DNA of 64,000 nt from Elstera cyanobacteriorum (GCF_002251735.1 NZ_NOXS01000033.1:98040-162039); one strand, 5' to 3'. Positions 32,608 through 41,287 are shown, numbered from the stretch's first letter. Notes: generated by a model not told the origin, from the letters alone. A program made the numbers and translations.

Positions 32608-33186
32608 ATGAGTGCTGTCGATGAAGGGCTGGCGGTGATGGCGCGCGTCGGGCGTCGGGCGCGCTGGGTGATTTGGGGCTGCGTGGCGCTGCTGTGTGTG
32701 TTGGTCGGCCTCGTGAGCCTTGAGTTGCCGACGTTCCTGCTGAACCATCCGCAGATTGCGCCGCTGGTGCCGGGTAGCGCCGAGGTGCGCACGGCCTTGG
32801 CCGCGATGCCCTTGACCGCGCGGGGACTGCTGTTCGTGATCCTGTTGATCAGCGCCGCGCCCTTCCTGTGGGCCTTGGTCGAGGCGGCGCAGATCGCCCG
32901 GCTGATGGCGGCGGGGCAGGGGTTTTCGCCCGCCTTGCCGCGCCGCTTGCGCCGCATCGGCTGGGCGCTGGTCCTTACCCTCGTCAGCCGCCCGCTGGCG
33001 GGCATGGGGCTGACGGCCTTCGTGACCTATCACCTGTCGCAGAGCGTCGCGATCCCGCGCGCGACCACCCTGTCGTTCAGTTCCGACGATCTTGGCTTCG
33101 CGCTGATCGGTATTGCCGTGCTGGCGCTGGCGGCGATTGCCCGTAGTATCGTCGCGCTGGCCGATGACGCGCGCGGTATCGTCTAA
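32608..33186 (+). CDS. DUF2975 membrane protein
   Basis: 192 residues with four membrane helices (about 20-42, 72-92, 108-130 and 150-172). The layout and central segment AAQIARLMAAGQGFSPALPRR followed by RRIGWALVL fit the DUF2975 family. The family has no established function but is regularly followed by a tiny YozG-like XRE protein, as here: the next gene starts 4 bases after this stop. Membrane-bound partners of small HTH proteins often control their release; that role is inference here. Confidence 0.75.
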   Translation: MSAVDEGLAVMARVGRRARWVIWGCVALLCVLVGLVSLELPTFLLNHPQIAPLVPGSAEVRTALAAMPLTARGLLFVILLISAAPFLWALVEAAQIARLMAAGQGFSPALPRRLRRIGWALVLTLVSRPLAGMGLTAFVTYHLSQSVAIPRATTLSFSSDDLGFALIGIAVLALAAIARSIVALADDARGIV

Positions 33187-33189
33187 GCG

Positions 33190-33411
33190 GTGGCGATCCG
33201 CGTGACCATCGACCGGTTGATGGTCGAACGCAAACTGAAGTCGAAAGACGTTGCCGAAGCGCTGGGCATCACCGAGGCCAATTTCTCCCTGCTGAAGAAC
33301 GGCCATGTGAAGGGCATGCGCTTCGGCACGCTCGATAAGCTCTGCACGCTGCTGGGGTGCCAGCCGGGCGATATTCTGCGCCATGATCCGAGCGAGCCCG
33401 AAGCCGATTAA
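33190..33411 (+). CDS. Small XRE/YozG-type HTH regulator
   Basis: 73 residues from GTG 33190, 4 bases after the DUF2975 stop. The whole protein is a Cro/CI-type helix-turn-helix: IDRLMVERKLKSKDVAEALG, ITEANFSLLKNGHVKGMRF and LDKLCTLLGCQPGDIL. Size and partner match the YozG family. Autoregulation through the palindrome at 32549-32588 is likely but inferred. It converges with the ABC permease gene, overlapping by 4 bases. Confidence 0.8.
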   Translation: MAIRVTIDRLMVERKLKSKDVAEALGITEANFSLLKNGHVKGMRFGTLDKLCTLLGCQPGDILRHDPSEPEAD

Positions 33412-35939
33412 CCCTGCCGCAGCAGCGGCGCGGCCTTCTGCCCCAGGGCAACCCAGGTGCCAGCAAAGCCGAGCGCGAGGGTAATGCCAAGGCTGAGCAG
33501 GGTAATCGCGCCGACCGGTAGCGGCAGGAAAACCCAATCGGCCCGCATCAGGAAGGTCACAACGCCCCAGCTTGCCAGCGTGCCGATCAGAATAGCGATG
33601 ACGGCGGTGGCAAAGCCCAGCACGCCATATTCCAGCGCATAGGCCCCCAGCAGGTCGCGGCGCGTGGCGCCGAGGACTTTCAGCACGATGGCGTCATAGA
33701 CCCGCCGGTGATGCCCGGCGATGACGGCGCCCGCCAGAACCAGCGTTCCGACCACGAGGGTCAGCCCCGTCACGGCGCGGGCGGCAGCCCCGATAGCGCC
33801 GAGAATCGCCGTTACCGTATCCAACGCCTCGCGCACCCGCACGGCAGAGACATTGGGGAAAGCGTCGCCCACCTGCCGCAGCATCGCTTCTTCCTGCGCC
33901 GGGGGCACATGAATGGTGGCGAGATGGGTATGCGGTGCCGACTCCAAGAGACCGGGGGAGAAGATCAGCACGAAGTTGAGGTTGAAACTCTCCCACTGGA
34001 TTTGGCGGAAATTGGCGATCTTGGCGTCAAGGTTTCGCCCCAGCACATTGACCGTAATGACATCGCCGATCTCGACCCCGAACCCCTGGCGGAAGCGCGC
34101 ATCGAGCGAGACCAGCACCGGGCCTTTATAGTCGGCGGGCCACCAGTCACCCTGCACCACTTTGCTACCCTCCGGCGGCGTCGCGGCATAGGTTAGGCCC
34201 CGGTCGCTATCGACGGCCCAGGAAACCTCGGGATCGACGAAGGCTTTTTCAACCGGCACGCCCTTGATAGCGGTGATCCGCCCGCGCAAGGAGGGGACGC
34301 GCCGCAAGTCGCTGGCGCCGGGGATCGACAGGGCCAGCGCGTCAAACGCGGCGGTTTGGGTAGACGGAATATCGACGAAGAAGAAGGCCGGCGCTTGATC
34401 GGGCAATCTTTCCACCACTTGGCGGTTCAGATTGCCTTCGATCAGCGTCACCGTGACCAGTACGGCAAGACCCAGGCCGAGCGACAGCACGACGCTGGCG
34501 GTCGGCGCGCCGGGCCGGTCGATATTGGCGAGTGCGAGGCGCAGGCGCGGGCTGCGCCCCCCCGCCCAAGCCGCGCTGGCAAGCGTGCGGGCAAGGCGCT
34601 TCAAACCACTCGCCGCCACCCGGAAGACGCCGAAGCTGACGATAGCGCCGCCGACGAACCAGCCCGCCAGCAGCGGCTGTTGTGCCGTGCCGATGGCCAA
34701 GGCGGCCAGGAGGAGGGCGGACAGCCCCATCGCCGCCAGAATGCGCGGGCCGGGCGCCTGACCGCGCGACGATCCGGCATCGCGGAACAGGCTGGCCGCC
34801 GAAACCCGCTGCGCCCGCCCCAGCGGCCATAGGCTGAAGGTCAGGGCGGTCAGCAGACCAAAGATTGCCGCCAGGGCCAAGGGGGCGGGATAGAGACCAA
34901 CCGCTAGCGGTACCGGTAGCAGATCGCCCAAGGCCCCCGCCGCCAGCCAGGGCGCCCCGGCGCCCAGGATCACCCCGATCAGCGTACCGCCGCCCGCCAT
35001 CAGACCGATCAGCATCAGATACAGCCGGAAAATGAAGCCAGACGGTGCCCCTACGGCCTTCAGCGTCGCAATCGTCACGCTTTTGCCGTCAAGATAGGCG
35101 CGGACGGCATTGCCGACGCCCACCCCGCCAACCAGCAGGGCGGTGAGCCCAACGAGGGTGAGGAAGAGCGCCAGCCGTTCAACGAAACGTTCCACCTGGG
35201 GCGACGCCTGCGACGGGTCGCGGACGCGCCAGCCTTCGCCGGGGAAGCGGACGGCTAAGGCCGTGCGGAACGCCTCCGCCGTCGTGCCCGGTTTCAGTTC
35301 AAGCTTATAGTGAAACTCCGCAAGGCTGCCCGGTTGCAGCAATTGGGTGCGCGCCATATCGGGTAGGGCGATCAGCACGCGCGGGCCGATGTCGAGCGGG
35401 CCGCTGGCGCGGTCGGGTTCGCTTTTCAGGGCGGCGGCGATGCGGAACTTCCCCTCGCCGATCTGGATCGTCTCACCGACCGAAAGGCCGAGGCGGGCCA
35501 ACAAGGCCGGATCGATCACCGCGCCCGGCAGCCCATCGGCCTCGGCCAGAAGCCCCGGCATTGGTTCCGCCGGGGCGGTTTCGATCGTCCCGAACAGGGG
35601 ATAGACGGCATCCGCCGCTTTCAACTGCACCAGCGAGCGTTTCGCCCCATCGGGCCGCACCGCCATTGCGCGCATTTCAATCGTCTCGGTCAGCCGCGTG
35701 CTTTGGCCCGCCAACCAATCTCGTTGCTCCACCGAAACCGGACGATGGACCTGCCGCAGGGTTACATCGCCGCCGAGCAAACTGCGCGCGTCGCGCTCCA
35801 GCCCGCCGACGATGGCGGCGGATAGGCTGCCGACGGCAGCGATCACCGCCACCCCGAGAGTGAGGCAGGCGAGGAAAATGCGAAACCCAGCGAGGCCCCC
35901 ACGCATCTCGCGCAGGGCGAACCTGAGGGCGGGGGTCAT
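33408..35939 (-). CDS. FtsX-like ABC transporter permease (YbbP type)
   Basis: 843 residues, close to E. coli YbbP (about 800). One helix after FALREMRGGLAGFRIFLAC starts the protein, a large periplasmic domain follows (about 45-255), then a first FtsX block of helices (about 258-420), a second periplasmic domain and a final three-helix FtsX block (about 720-840, LVVGTLVLAGAVIAGHHRR and VLKVLGATRRDLL). Such pairs act as MacB-type mechanotransmission systems or lipid/lipoprotein extractors. Its ATPase partner is directly upstream (4-base overlap), and a tesA-like gene is divergent, reproducing the ybbP-ybbA-tesA arrangement. Confidence 0.85.
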   Translation of the reverse strand: MTPALRFALREMRGGLAGFRIFLACLTLGVAVIAAVGSLSAAIVGGLERDARSLLGGDVTLRQVHRPVSVEQRDWLAGQSTRLTETIEMRAMAVRPDGAKRSLVQLKAADAVYPLFGTIETAPAEPMPGLLAEADGLPGAVIDPALLARLGLSVGETIQIGEGKFRIAAALKSEPDRASGPLDIGPRVLIALPDMARTQLLQPGSLAEFHYKLELKPGTTAEAFRTALAVRFPGEGWRVRDPSQASPQVERFVERLALFLTLVGLTALLVGGVGVGNAVRAYLDGKSVTIATLKAVGAPSGFIFRLYLMLIGLMAGGGTLIGVILGAGAPWLAAGALGDLLPVPLAVGLYPAPLALAAIFGLLTALTFSLWPLGRAQRVSAASLFRDAGSSRGQAPGPRILAAMGLSALLLAALAIGTAQQPLLAGWFVGGAIVSFGVFRVAASGLKRLARTLASAAWAGGRSPRLRLALANIDRPGAPTASVVLSLGLGLAVLVTVTLIEGNLNRQVVERLPDQAPAFFFVDIPSTQTAAFDALALSIPGASDLRRVPSLRGRITAIKGVPVEKAFVDPEVSWAVDSDRGLTYAATPPEGSKVVQGDWWPADYKGPVLVSLDARFRQGFGVEIGDVITVNVLGRNLDAKIANFRQIQWESFNLNFVLIFSPGLLESAPHTHLATIHVPPAQEEAMLRQVGDAFPNVSAVRVREALDTVTAILGAIGAAARAVTGLTLVVGTLVLAGAVIAGHHRRVYDAIVLKVLGATRRDLLGAYALEYGVLGFATAVIAILIGTLASWGVVTFLMRADWVFLPLPVGAITLLSLGITLALGFAGTWVALGQKAAPLLRQG

Positions 35940-36619
35940 GCCGCCGCTCCCAGATCAATCTGACCATCGCGCACCCGCACCACCCGGTCGCAGCGCTGGG
36001 CGAGGCTTTGATCATGGGTCACCAGCAGCAACGTGGTCCCGAAACGGTCGCGCAGGCTGAACAGCAAATCCATGATCGCCGTGCCGGTGGTGCCGTCGAG
36101 ATTGCCGGTCGGCTCGTCGGCGATCAGCAGCTTCGGTTCGATGACGAAGGCCCGCGCCAGGGCGACGCGCTGTTGTTCCCCGCCGGAAAGCTGATCGGGG
36201 TAATGGGTCAGGCGGTGGCCGAGGCCGACCTGCTCCAGCGCGGCTTTTGCCCGCTCGAAGGCTTTTGGCTTGCCCGCCAGTTCCAGCGGCACGGCGACAT
36301 TCTCCAGCGCCGTCATCGTCGGGATCAGGCGGAAGGCTTGGAAGACGATCCCCACGGTTTCGCGCCGCCAGAGGGCGAGATCGTCTTCGCTGAGGCCGCC
36401 CAGTTCAACCCCGGCGACGACCACCTCGCCGCTGGTTGCCCGTTCCAGCCCGCCGACGACCATCATCAAGGTCGATTTCCCGGCGCCCGATGGGCCGACG
36501 ATGCCGACGCTTTCGCCGGGTGTTATGGCGAGATTGACCCCGCGCAGGATATTGACCTCGCCGGCGGCGCTCGCCAGCTTCACCTGAACATTGCGGAGTT
36601 GGATCATGGACGGCAGCAC
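35936..36619 (-). CDS. ABC transporter ATP-binding protein (YbbA/LolD type)
   Basis: 227 residues. Walker A is GIVGPSGAGKSTLMM, the Q-loop VFQAFRLIPTMTALENVAVP, the signature LSGGEQQRVALARAFV, Walker B LLIADEPTGNLD and the switch THD. This is the standard MacB/LolD/FtsE group partnered with FtsX-like permeases. It overlaps the permease gene by 4 bases and its start region overlaps the divergent esterase reading frame, so the two promoters must interleave with coding sequence. Confidence 0.88.
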   Translation of the reverse strand: MLPSMIQLRNVQVKLASAAGEVNILRGVNLAITPGESVGIVGPSGAGKSTLMMVVGGLERATSGEVVVAGVELGGLSEDDLALWRRETVGIVFQAFRLIPTMTALENVAVPLELAGKPKAFERAKAALEQVGLGHRLTHYPDQLSGGEQQRVALARAFVIEPKLLIADEPTGNLDGTTGTAIMDLLFSLRDRFGTTLLLVTHDQSLAQRCDRVVRVRDGQIDLGAAA

Positions 36620-37313
36620 TCGCGGCGTAAAATCGGAAAACAGTAACGATCCCTACAAATGGGGCAAAACCTGGGCGAAACAACAGGCGCGGCGGGGTTT
36701 CTTGATGGGGATGCTCGGCCTATCGCTGCTCGCCGCCGGGCTGCCCAAGGCAGAGGCGGCGGAGGTGAAGATTCTCGCGCTCGGCGATAGTTTAACCGCA
36801 GGCTATGGCCTGCCCGCCGCCCAGGGCTTTACGGTTAAGCTGGAAGCCGCTTTGCGGGCCAAGGGTATCGCCGCGACGGTGATCAACGGCGGCGTGTCGG
36901 GCGATACCAGCGCGGGCGGGTTGGGCCGGATCGATTGGATGCTGGCCGATAAGCCGACCCACGCCATCGTCGAACTCGGCGCCAACGATGGGCTGCGCGG
37001 TCTCGATCCCGGGCAGATGGAGAAAAACCTCGACGCGATTCTCACCAAGCTGAAAGACGCCGGGGTGAAAGTGCTGTTGACCGGCATGCGCGCGCCGCCG
37101 AACTTCGGCGCGGCCTATACGCAGAGTTTCGATGCGGTCTTCCCGCGCCTCGCGGAGCGGCACAAGGTCGCTTTTTATCCCTTCTTTCTTGACGGGGTGG
37201 CCGCCAATCCTCAGCTTAACCAAGCGGACGGGATTCACCCGAACGAGACCGGCGTAAACACCGTTATTGAACGTATTTTACCCTCGGTTCTAAGCCTTTT
37301 GGCTTCATCTTGA
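36606..37313 (+). CDS. tesA: SGNH-family arylesterase/thioesterase I, probably Tat-exported
   Basis: About 235 residues. The catalytic Ser is in ILALGDSLTAGYGLP (block I), Gly in VINGGVSGDTSAGG (block II), Asn in VELGANDGLRG (block III), and Asp-x-x-His in QADGIHPNETG (block V). The signal sequence is unusual for TesA: a long n-region ends in ARRGFLMGMLGLSLLAAG, a twin-arginine motif (RRxFL) followed by a moderate hydrophobic stretch and AEA cleavage site. The start is uncertain (ATG 36606 taken; 36591 is possible). Gene order next to ybbA/ybbP matches E. coli tesA. Confidence 0.83.
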   Translation: MDGSTRGVKSENSNDPYKWGKTWAKQQARRGFLMGMLGLSLLAAGLPKAEAAEVKILALGDSLTAGYGLPAAQGFTVKLEAALRAKGIAATVINGGVSGDTSAGGLGRIDWMLADKPTHAIVELGANDGLRGLDPGQMEKNLDAILTKLKDAGVKVLLTGMRAPPNFGAAYTQSFDAVFPRLAERHKVAFYPFFLDGVAANPQLNQADGIHPNETGVNTVIERILPSVLSLLASS

Positions 37314-37340
37314 TTGTTTTGCTCTCAAAACGAGGCGTTT

Positions 37341-38384
37341 ATGGAACTCCGACGCTTAGGCCGCACCGATGTGCAGGTCAGCCTGATTTGCCTGGGCACG
37401 ATGACCTGGGGCGAACAGAATACCGAAGCCGAAGCCCACGCGCAGCTCGACTTCGCCCTGGATCGGGGCATCAATTTCATCGATACGGCGGAAATGTACC
37501 CGGTGCCGCCGCGCGCCGAAACCCAGGGGCGGACGGAAGCCTTTATCGGCACCTGGCTCGCGAAGCGGCCTGCCGTGCGTGATAAAATCGTGCTGGCGAC
37601 CAAGGTTGCGGGCGGCGGGCGGGCCATGCCCCATGTGCGTGGGGAAAACCGCAAGCTCGACCGCGCCAATATCAATGCCGCCATCGACGCCAGCCTGAAG
37701 CGGCTGCACACCGATTACGTCGATCTCTATCAAATCCACTGGCCGGATCGGGCGACCAATATGTTCGGGCAATTGGGCTATGTGCATACCCCGTCGCCCG
37801 ACGCCGTGCCGATTGAAGATACCTTGGCGGCGCTGGCCGATTTGGTGACGGCTGGGAAAATCCGCGCGATTGGCCTGTCGAACGAAACCCCGTGGGGCGT
37901 GCATCGCTTTCTGCGTGCGGCAGAAACGCTGAACCTGCCGCGCGTCGTCTCGATCCAGAACCCCTATAGCTTGCTGAACCGGTCCTTCGAGGTCGGGCTT
38001 GCCGAAATGGCCATTCAGGAAGACGTTGGGCTGCTGGCCTATTCGCCGCTAGCGATGGGCGTGCTGGCCGGGAAATATTTCGATGGCGCCCGCCCCGCCG
38101 GGGCACGGCTGACGCTGTTCGACCGGTTTACCCGCTATTTCACCCCCCAGGCGGAACCGGCGGCGAAACTCTATGTCGATATTGCCCGCCGTCATGGCAT
38201 TGATCCGGCCCATTTGGCGCTGGCCTATGTCAATAGCCGCCCGTTTGTGACCAGCAATATCATCGGCGCAACCACGCTGGAACAGCTTGAAACCAACATC
38301 GCCAGCGCCGCCGTGACGTTGTCGGATGAGGTCTTGGCAGAGATTGAGGCGGCGCATCAGATCCACCCCTATCCCTGCCCGTAA
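37341..38384 (+). CDS. tas: Aldo/keto reductase, Tas type
   Basis: 347 residues from ATG 37341, where homology begins (MELRRLGRTDVQVSLICLG). The catalytic tetrad is visible: Asp and Tyr in FIDTAEMYPVPP, Lys in LATKVAGGG and His in YQIHWPDR. NQHDPYS-type NADPH contacts are represented by VSIQNPYSLLNR, and TSNIIGATTLEQLETN closes the barrel. The insert ATNMFGQLGYVHTPSPDAVP is characteristic of the Tas subgroup. Its physiological carbonyl substrate is unknown. Confidence 0.88.
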   Translation: MELRRLGRTDVQVSLICLGTMTWGEQNTEAEAHAQLDFALDRGINFIDTAEMYPVPPRAETQGRTEAFIGTWLAKRPAVRDKIVLATKVAGGGRAMPHVRGENRKLDRANINAAIDASLKRLHTDYVDLYQIHWPDRATNMFGQLGYVHTPSPDAVPIEDTLAALADLVTAGKIRAIGLSNETPWGVHRFLRAAETLNLPRVVSIQNPYSLLNRSFEVGLAEMAIQEDVGLLAYSPLAMGVLAGKYFDGARPAGARLTLFDRFTRYFTPQAEPAAKLYVDIARRHGIDPAHLALAYVNSRPFVTSNIIGATTLEQLETNIASAAVTLSDEVLAEIEAAHQIHPYPCP

Positions 38385-38392
38385 GCCTTAGT

Positions 38393-38412
38393 CCGGGGGC
38401 TTCGGCCCCCGG
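38393..38412. terminator. GC-rich hairpin between convergent genes
   Basis: A perfect 8-bp stem (38393-38400 and 38405-38412) closed by a TTCG tetraloop. No real T-run follows on either side, so it acts either as a weak terminator or as a 3'-end stabiliser for both converging transcripts. Confidence 0.55.
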
Positions 38413-38892
38413 TTAAACGGTCTGCTTGACCTCGGCCACCGTCCCGCCGGTCAGCGCCGTCAGATCGACGGGGGTAAGGCGGAAGATGCTGGTCGGCGTT
38501 CCGGCGGCAGCCCAAAACTCAGTCATCGCCATAAGATCTGCATCGATCAGTACCAACCCCGGCTTGGCATGGCCGACCGGCGAGACGCCGCCGATGGCAT
38601 AGCCCGTATGCTCCCGCACAAAGGCGGCGTCGGCGCGGGCGATGGGTTCGCCGATCACGGCCGTCACCTTGGCTTCATCGACCCGATTGGCACCGGAGGT
38701 GACGACTAGCACCGACCTGTCGGACGTCGGGGCGCGGAAAATCACCGATTTGGCAATCGCCGCGACGGCGCAGCCCAGGGCCTCGGCGGCTTCCTGGGCC
38801 GTGCGCGTCGGCTGATCGAACTCATAAACGGTGAAGGCGGGGCCGAGCAGCGCTTGCACGCGCAGGGCAGTCGGAGCAGTGGCGGGTTTCAT
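38413..38892 (-). CDS. YbaK/EbsC-type aminoacyl-tRNA deacylase
   Basis: 159 residues forming one YbaK/ProX editing domain. The conserved Lys is in AAIAKSVIFRA, and GYAIGGVSPVGHAK carries the GxxxP loop that defines the substrate pocket. These enzymes hydrolyse mischarged tRNAs (Cys-tRNA-Pro for YbaK). Within the family the precise amino acid cannot be read off the sequence. It stands alone after the EamA gene. Confidence 0.83.
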   Translation of the reverse strand: MKPATAPTALRVQALLGPAFTVYEFDQPTRTAQEAAEALGCAVAAIAKSVIFRAPTSDRSVLVVTSGANRVDEAKVTAVIGEPIARADAAFVREHTGYAIGGVSPVGHAKPGLVLIDADLMAMTEFWAAAGTPTSIFRLTPVDLTALTGGTVAEVKQTV

Positions 38893-38916
38893 ACCCGTTA
38901 GATTAACAAATTCTCC

Positions 38917-39801
38917 CTAGGCCTCAAGCGGGGCCGCGCGCTTGAGCCGCCACCCGAACGAAACCCCAGCGACCGCCAGTAGGATCAGCCCGCCCCCCAA
39001 AAACTGGCTGGGGTGCAGCTTCTGGCCGAAGGCCCAATAATCCACCAGGATCGCCGCGATGGGATAGATGAAGGATAAAGCGGCGGTGGCGCTGGTCGGC
39101 AGGCGCTGTAAGGCGCTATAGAGCAATGTGTACATAATGCCGGTGTGGACGACGCCGAGCGTGATCAGCAAACCCCAGGGCAGCGGCGTCGTCGGCAGCT
39201 TATCCCAGGCCAGCAGCGGCGCCAGAACGAGCGTGCCGAGGACTAGTTGCACGCGCGCTAGGTGCTGCGGCGGGATGCCGGTCAACTGCTTGGTGATCAG
39301 GCTGAAAACGGCATAGAGAAACGCCGCGCCCAAGGCCAACGCGATACCGGACAGATAGGCGCCGGGTTCGATCAGAACGTCCGGTTCCACCTGCACGACC
39401 AGCAGCAGCCCGGCGAAGGCGGTGACCAGCCACAGAAGTTTCCAGAGCGGCAGGCGCTCGCGCCGCACCAGGGCTGCCAGTCCGACCAGCAAAAACGGCT
39501 GCACATTATAAGCGGCGGTCGCCATCGAGATGGAGGCGCGGCTGAAGGAGGCAAACAGCAGCAGCCAATTCCCCACCAGCGCCAACCCGCCAAGCAGCGC
39601 CAGCAGCAGGCTCGCGTGGGTCCAGACCGCGGGCGGCACCCGGCGCAACATCAGCGACAGAACGAGCGCGCCGATCAGGCAGCGGAAAAACACTACGGTC
39701 AGCGGCGGCTGATCCGACAGCAGCACCAGCCAGCCGATGGTGCCGGAAATCAGCATCGCGGCGATCATTTCGCCGGTGCCGCGACGGTCGAAGCGGTCCA
39801 T
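38917..39801 (-). CDS. EamA/DMT-family exporter
   Basis: 294 residues with ten predicted helices in two EamA repeats. The first runs from MIAAMLISGTIGWLVLL to about 135 and the second from ALGAAFLYAVFSLITKQL to ILLAVAGVSFGWRL. Members export amino acids or other small metabolites. The divergent Lrp-type regulator suggests that an amino acid is the cargo and inducer, a common arrangement. Confidence 0.83.
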   Translation of the reverse strand: MDRFDRRGTGEMIAAMLISGTIGWLVLLSDQPPLTVVFFRCLIGALVLSLMLRRVPPAVWTHASLLLALLGGLALVGNWLLLFASFSRASISMATAAYNVQPFLLVGLAALVRRERLPLWKLLWLVTAFAGLLLVVQVEPDVLIEPGAYLSGIALALGAAFLYAVFSLITKQLTGIPPQHLARVQLVLGTLVLAPLLAWDKLPTTPLPWGLLITLGVVHTGIMYTLLYSALQRLPTSATAALSFIYPIAAILVDYWAFGQKLHPSQFLGGGLILLAVAGVSFGWRLKRAAPLEA

Positions 39802-39826
39802 GAGACACCCCCTCAGGTAAAAACTA

Positions 39827-39902
39827 TTGATAGAATGACAGGGGCGGGGGCTGGTCTCTATGGGTGAAAATAGGCTATTATCCGTTAGTTCCTTTGATAG
39901 AA
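39827..39902. promoter_or_regulatory. Two direct 9-base repeats between exporter and Lrp genes
   Basis: TTGATAGAA occurs at 39827-39835 and again at 39894-39902, on either side of the divergent promoter region. This is a plausible Lrp-type binding arrangement. The second copy lies just ahead of the Lrp gene's ribosome site (AAGGAG at 39902-39907). Confidence 0.35.
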
Positions 39903-39918
39903 AGGAGATTAAGCAAAA

Positions 39919-40377
39919 ATGCCTTCATTCATAGTTTCCGCGCTTGATGCGGTGGATCGGGCGCTGGTCGAAGCCCTGGCGGCGGATGCCCGCCAGCCGT
40001 TGAACGCTTTGGCGAAGCAGGTCGGCCTATCGGCGCCCAGCGTTTCCGACCGGCTGAAACGGCTGGAGGGGGCCGGGGTAATCCGGGGCTATACGGTCGA
40101 TCTCGATCAAAAAGCCCTTGGGTATCGGCTGCAAGCCATTGTCCGCGTCAAGCCGCTACCGGGGCAGCTTCACATGGTTCAGCGCGCGCTGGAGGAGCAA
40201 CCCTATGTGATCGAATGCGATAAGGTGACGGGCGACGATTGTTTCATCGTGCGCATCGTGCTGCGCGATATCGAGCAACTCGACGAGATTTTGGAGGGGC
40301 TAAGCGAGCGGGCGGAAACCAGCAGTGCCATCGTCAAAGCCTCCCCCGTGCCGCGCCGCCTGCCGCCGCTGGGCTGA
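39919..40377 (+). CDS. Lrp/AsnC-family transcriptional regulator
   Basis: 152 residues. The N-terminal HTH (ALDAVDRALVEALAADARQP, QVGLSAPSVSDRLKRLEGAG) is followed by VIRGYTVDLDQKALGY and the RAM ligand domain (about 70-145) with YVIECDKVTGDDCFIVRI. It probably senses an amino acid as an octamer and controls the divergent EamA exporter 117 bases away. Confidence 0.9.
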   Translation: MPSFIVSALDAVDRALVEALAADARQPLNALAKQVGLSAPSVSDRLKRLEGAGVIRGYTVDLDQKALGYRLQAIVRVKPLPGQLHMVQRALEEQPYVIECDKVTGDDCFIVRIVLRDIEQLDEILEGLSERAETSSAIVKASPVPRRLPPLG

Positions 40378-40456
40378 GGTGCGCGCGCGGGGCTTGCCAA
40401 AGCGCGGGGGCTTGCCGACCATGTTTTCCCCAAGTTGACTGACAAGCGAGCACAGC

Positions 40457-41152
40457 ATGACGGCCTATATTTTCCCCCCGGCGCCCCAGCCCTCGGTGGC
40501 CGTGACTGGCGAAACCGCGCGTTTTCCGGTGCGCCGTATTTTCTGCGTCGGCCGCAATTACGCCGAGCACGCCCGCGAGATGGGGCATAACCCAGAGCGG
40601 GAAGCGCCCTTCTTCTTCTCCAAGCCCGCCGATGCAGTCGTCGAGAGCGGGGCAAGCATCCCCTATCCGCCGGAAACCCGGAATCTGCACCATGAAATCG
40701 AGCTTGTGGTCGCCATCGGTCACGGCGGGGCGGCTATTCCGGCAGAAACGGCCCTGGATCATGTCTACGGCTATGGCGTCGGCATCGATCTAACCCGTCG
40801 CGACCTGCAAGGCGTCGCCAAGGCGGCGGGGCGGCCCTGGGATCTCGCCAAGGGTTTCGATCTCTCGGCGCCGGTCGGGCCGATCACGCCGGTTGCCGCT
40901 GGGGCACAAGGGGCCAAAGGTCGGATTTGGCTGGCGGTGAATGGCGTTGAAAAGCAAAGTGGTGATCTCGTGGATATGATCTGGCCGGTGGCCGATGTGA
41001 TCGCCTTCCTCTCCCGCTCCGTCACCTTGGCGCCGGGCGATCTGATCATGACCGGTACGCCTGCCGGGGTTGGCCCGCTGGTGCCGGGCGATGTGGTGAC
41101 GGGCGGCATTGACGGTTTGGGCGATATTCAACTGACGATCCAACCCGCCTGA
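40457..41152 (+). CDS. Fumarylacetoacetate hydrolase family protein
   Basis: 231 residues with the FAH beta-roll. RIFCVGRNYAEHAREMG, PFFFSKPADAVV and LHHEIELVVAIG (metal-binding Glu pair) open the fold, and GYGVGIDLTRRDLQ, AKGFDLSAPVGP and LIMTGTPAGVGPLVPGD complete it. The small size matches fumarylpyruvate hydrolase (NagK) or acylpyruvase groups, which cleave C-C bonds of 2,4-dioxo acids. The exact substrate is not determinable. It ends at a hairpin terminator (41169-41200). Confidence 0.85.
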   Translation: MTAYIFPPAPQPSVAVTGETARFPVRRIFCVGRNYAEHAREMGHNPEREAPFFFSKPADAVVESGASIPYPPETRNLHHEIELVVAIGHGGAAIPAETALDHVYGYGVGIDLTRRDLQGVAKAAGRPWDLAKGFDLSAPVGPITPVAAGAQGAKGRIWLAVNGVEKQSGDLVDMIWPVADVIAFLSRSVTLAPGDLIMTGTPAGVGPLVPGDVVTGGIDGLGDIQLTIQPA

Positions 41153-41164
41153 TCCAGACCCAGA

Positions 41165-41287
41165 AATAAATAACCCCCGAGGCGCAACCCGGGGGTTATT
41201 CATGTTTGCAAGCAGGATCTAAGGCGGTCCTCCGGTCAGATCGCATGACCGGCCCTGATAGGACAGAGGCAATGTCGCTTAGCAGGT
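41165..41287 (-). ncRNA. Candidate small RNA on the minus strand
   Basis: A minus-strand promoter (TTGTTT at 41317-41322, 17-base spacer, TATGAT at 41294-41299) would start a transcript near 41287. It first folds into a compound hairpin: inner arms 41232-41238 and 41246-41252 (7 bp), outer arms 41227-41231 and 41260-41264 (5 bp). It ends at the strong stem 41169-41200 followed by TATTTCT. The predicted length is about 120 bases. No open frame with a ribosome site is apparent. The terminator may simply belong to the plus-strand hydrolase gene, so this remains a prediction. Confidence 0.4.
41169..41200. terminator. Bidirectional intrinsic terminator after the FAH-family gene
   Basis: An 11-bp stem (arms 41169-41179 and 41190-41200) with an AATAA/TTATT base. 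It is followed by TCATGTTTG on the plus strand and TATTTCT on the minus strand. It ends the hydrolase gene and possibly the minus-strand small RNA. Confidence 0.75.

Noticed and set aside
32557-33537. A 326-codon minus-strand frame over the DUF2975/XRE genes
   Set aside because: Its Gln/Arg/His-rich translation is typical of antisense GC-rich sequence, while the plus strand encodes two recognised small proteins.
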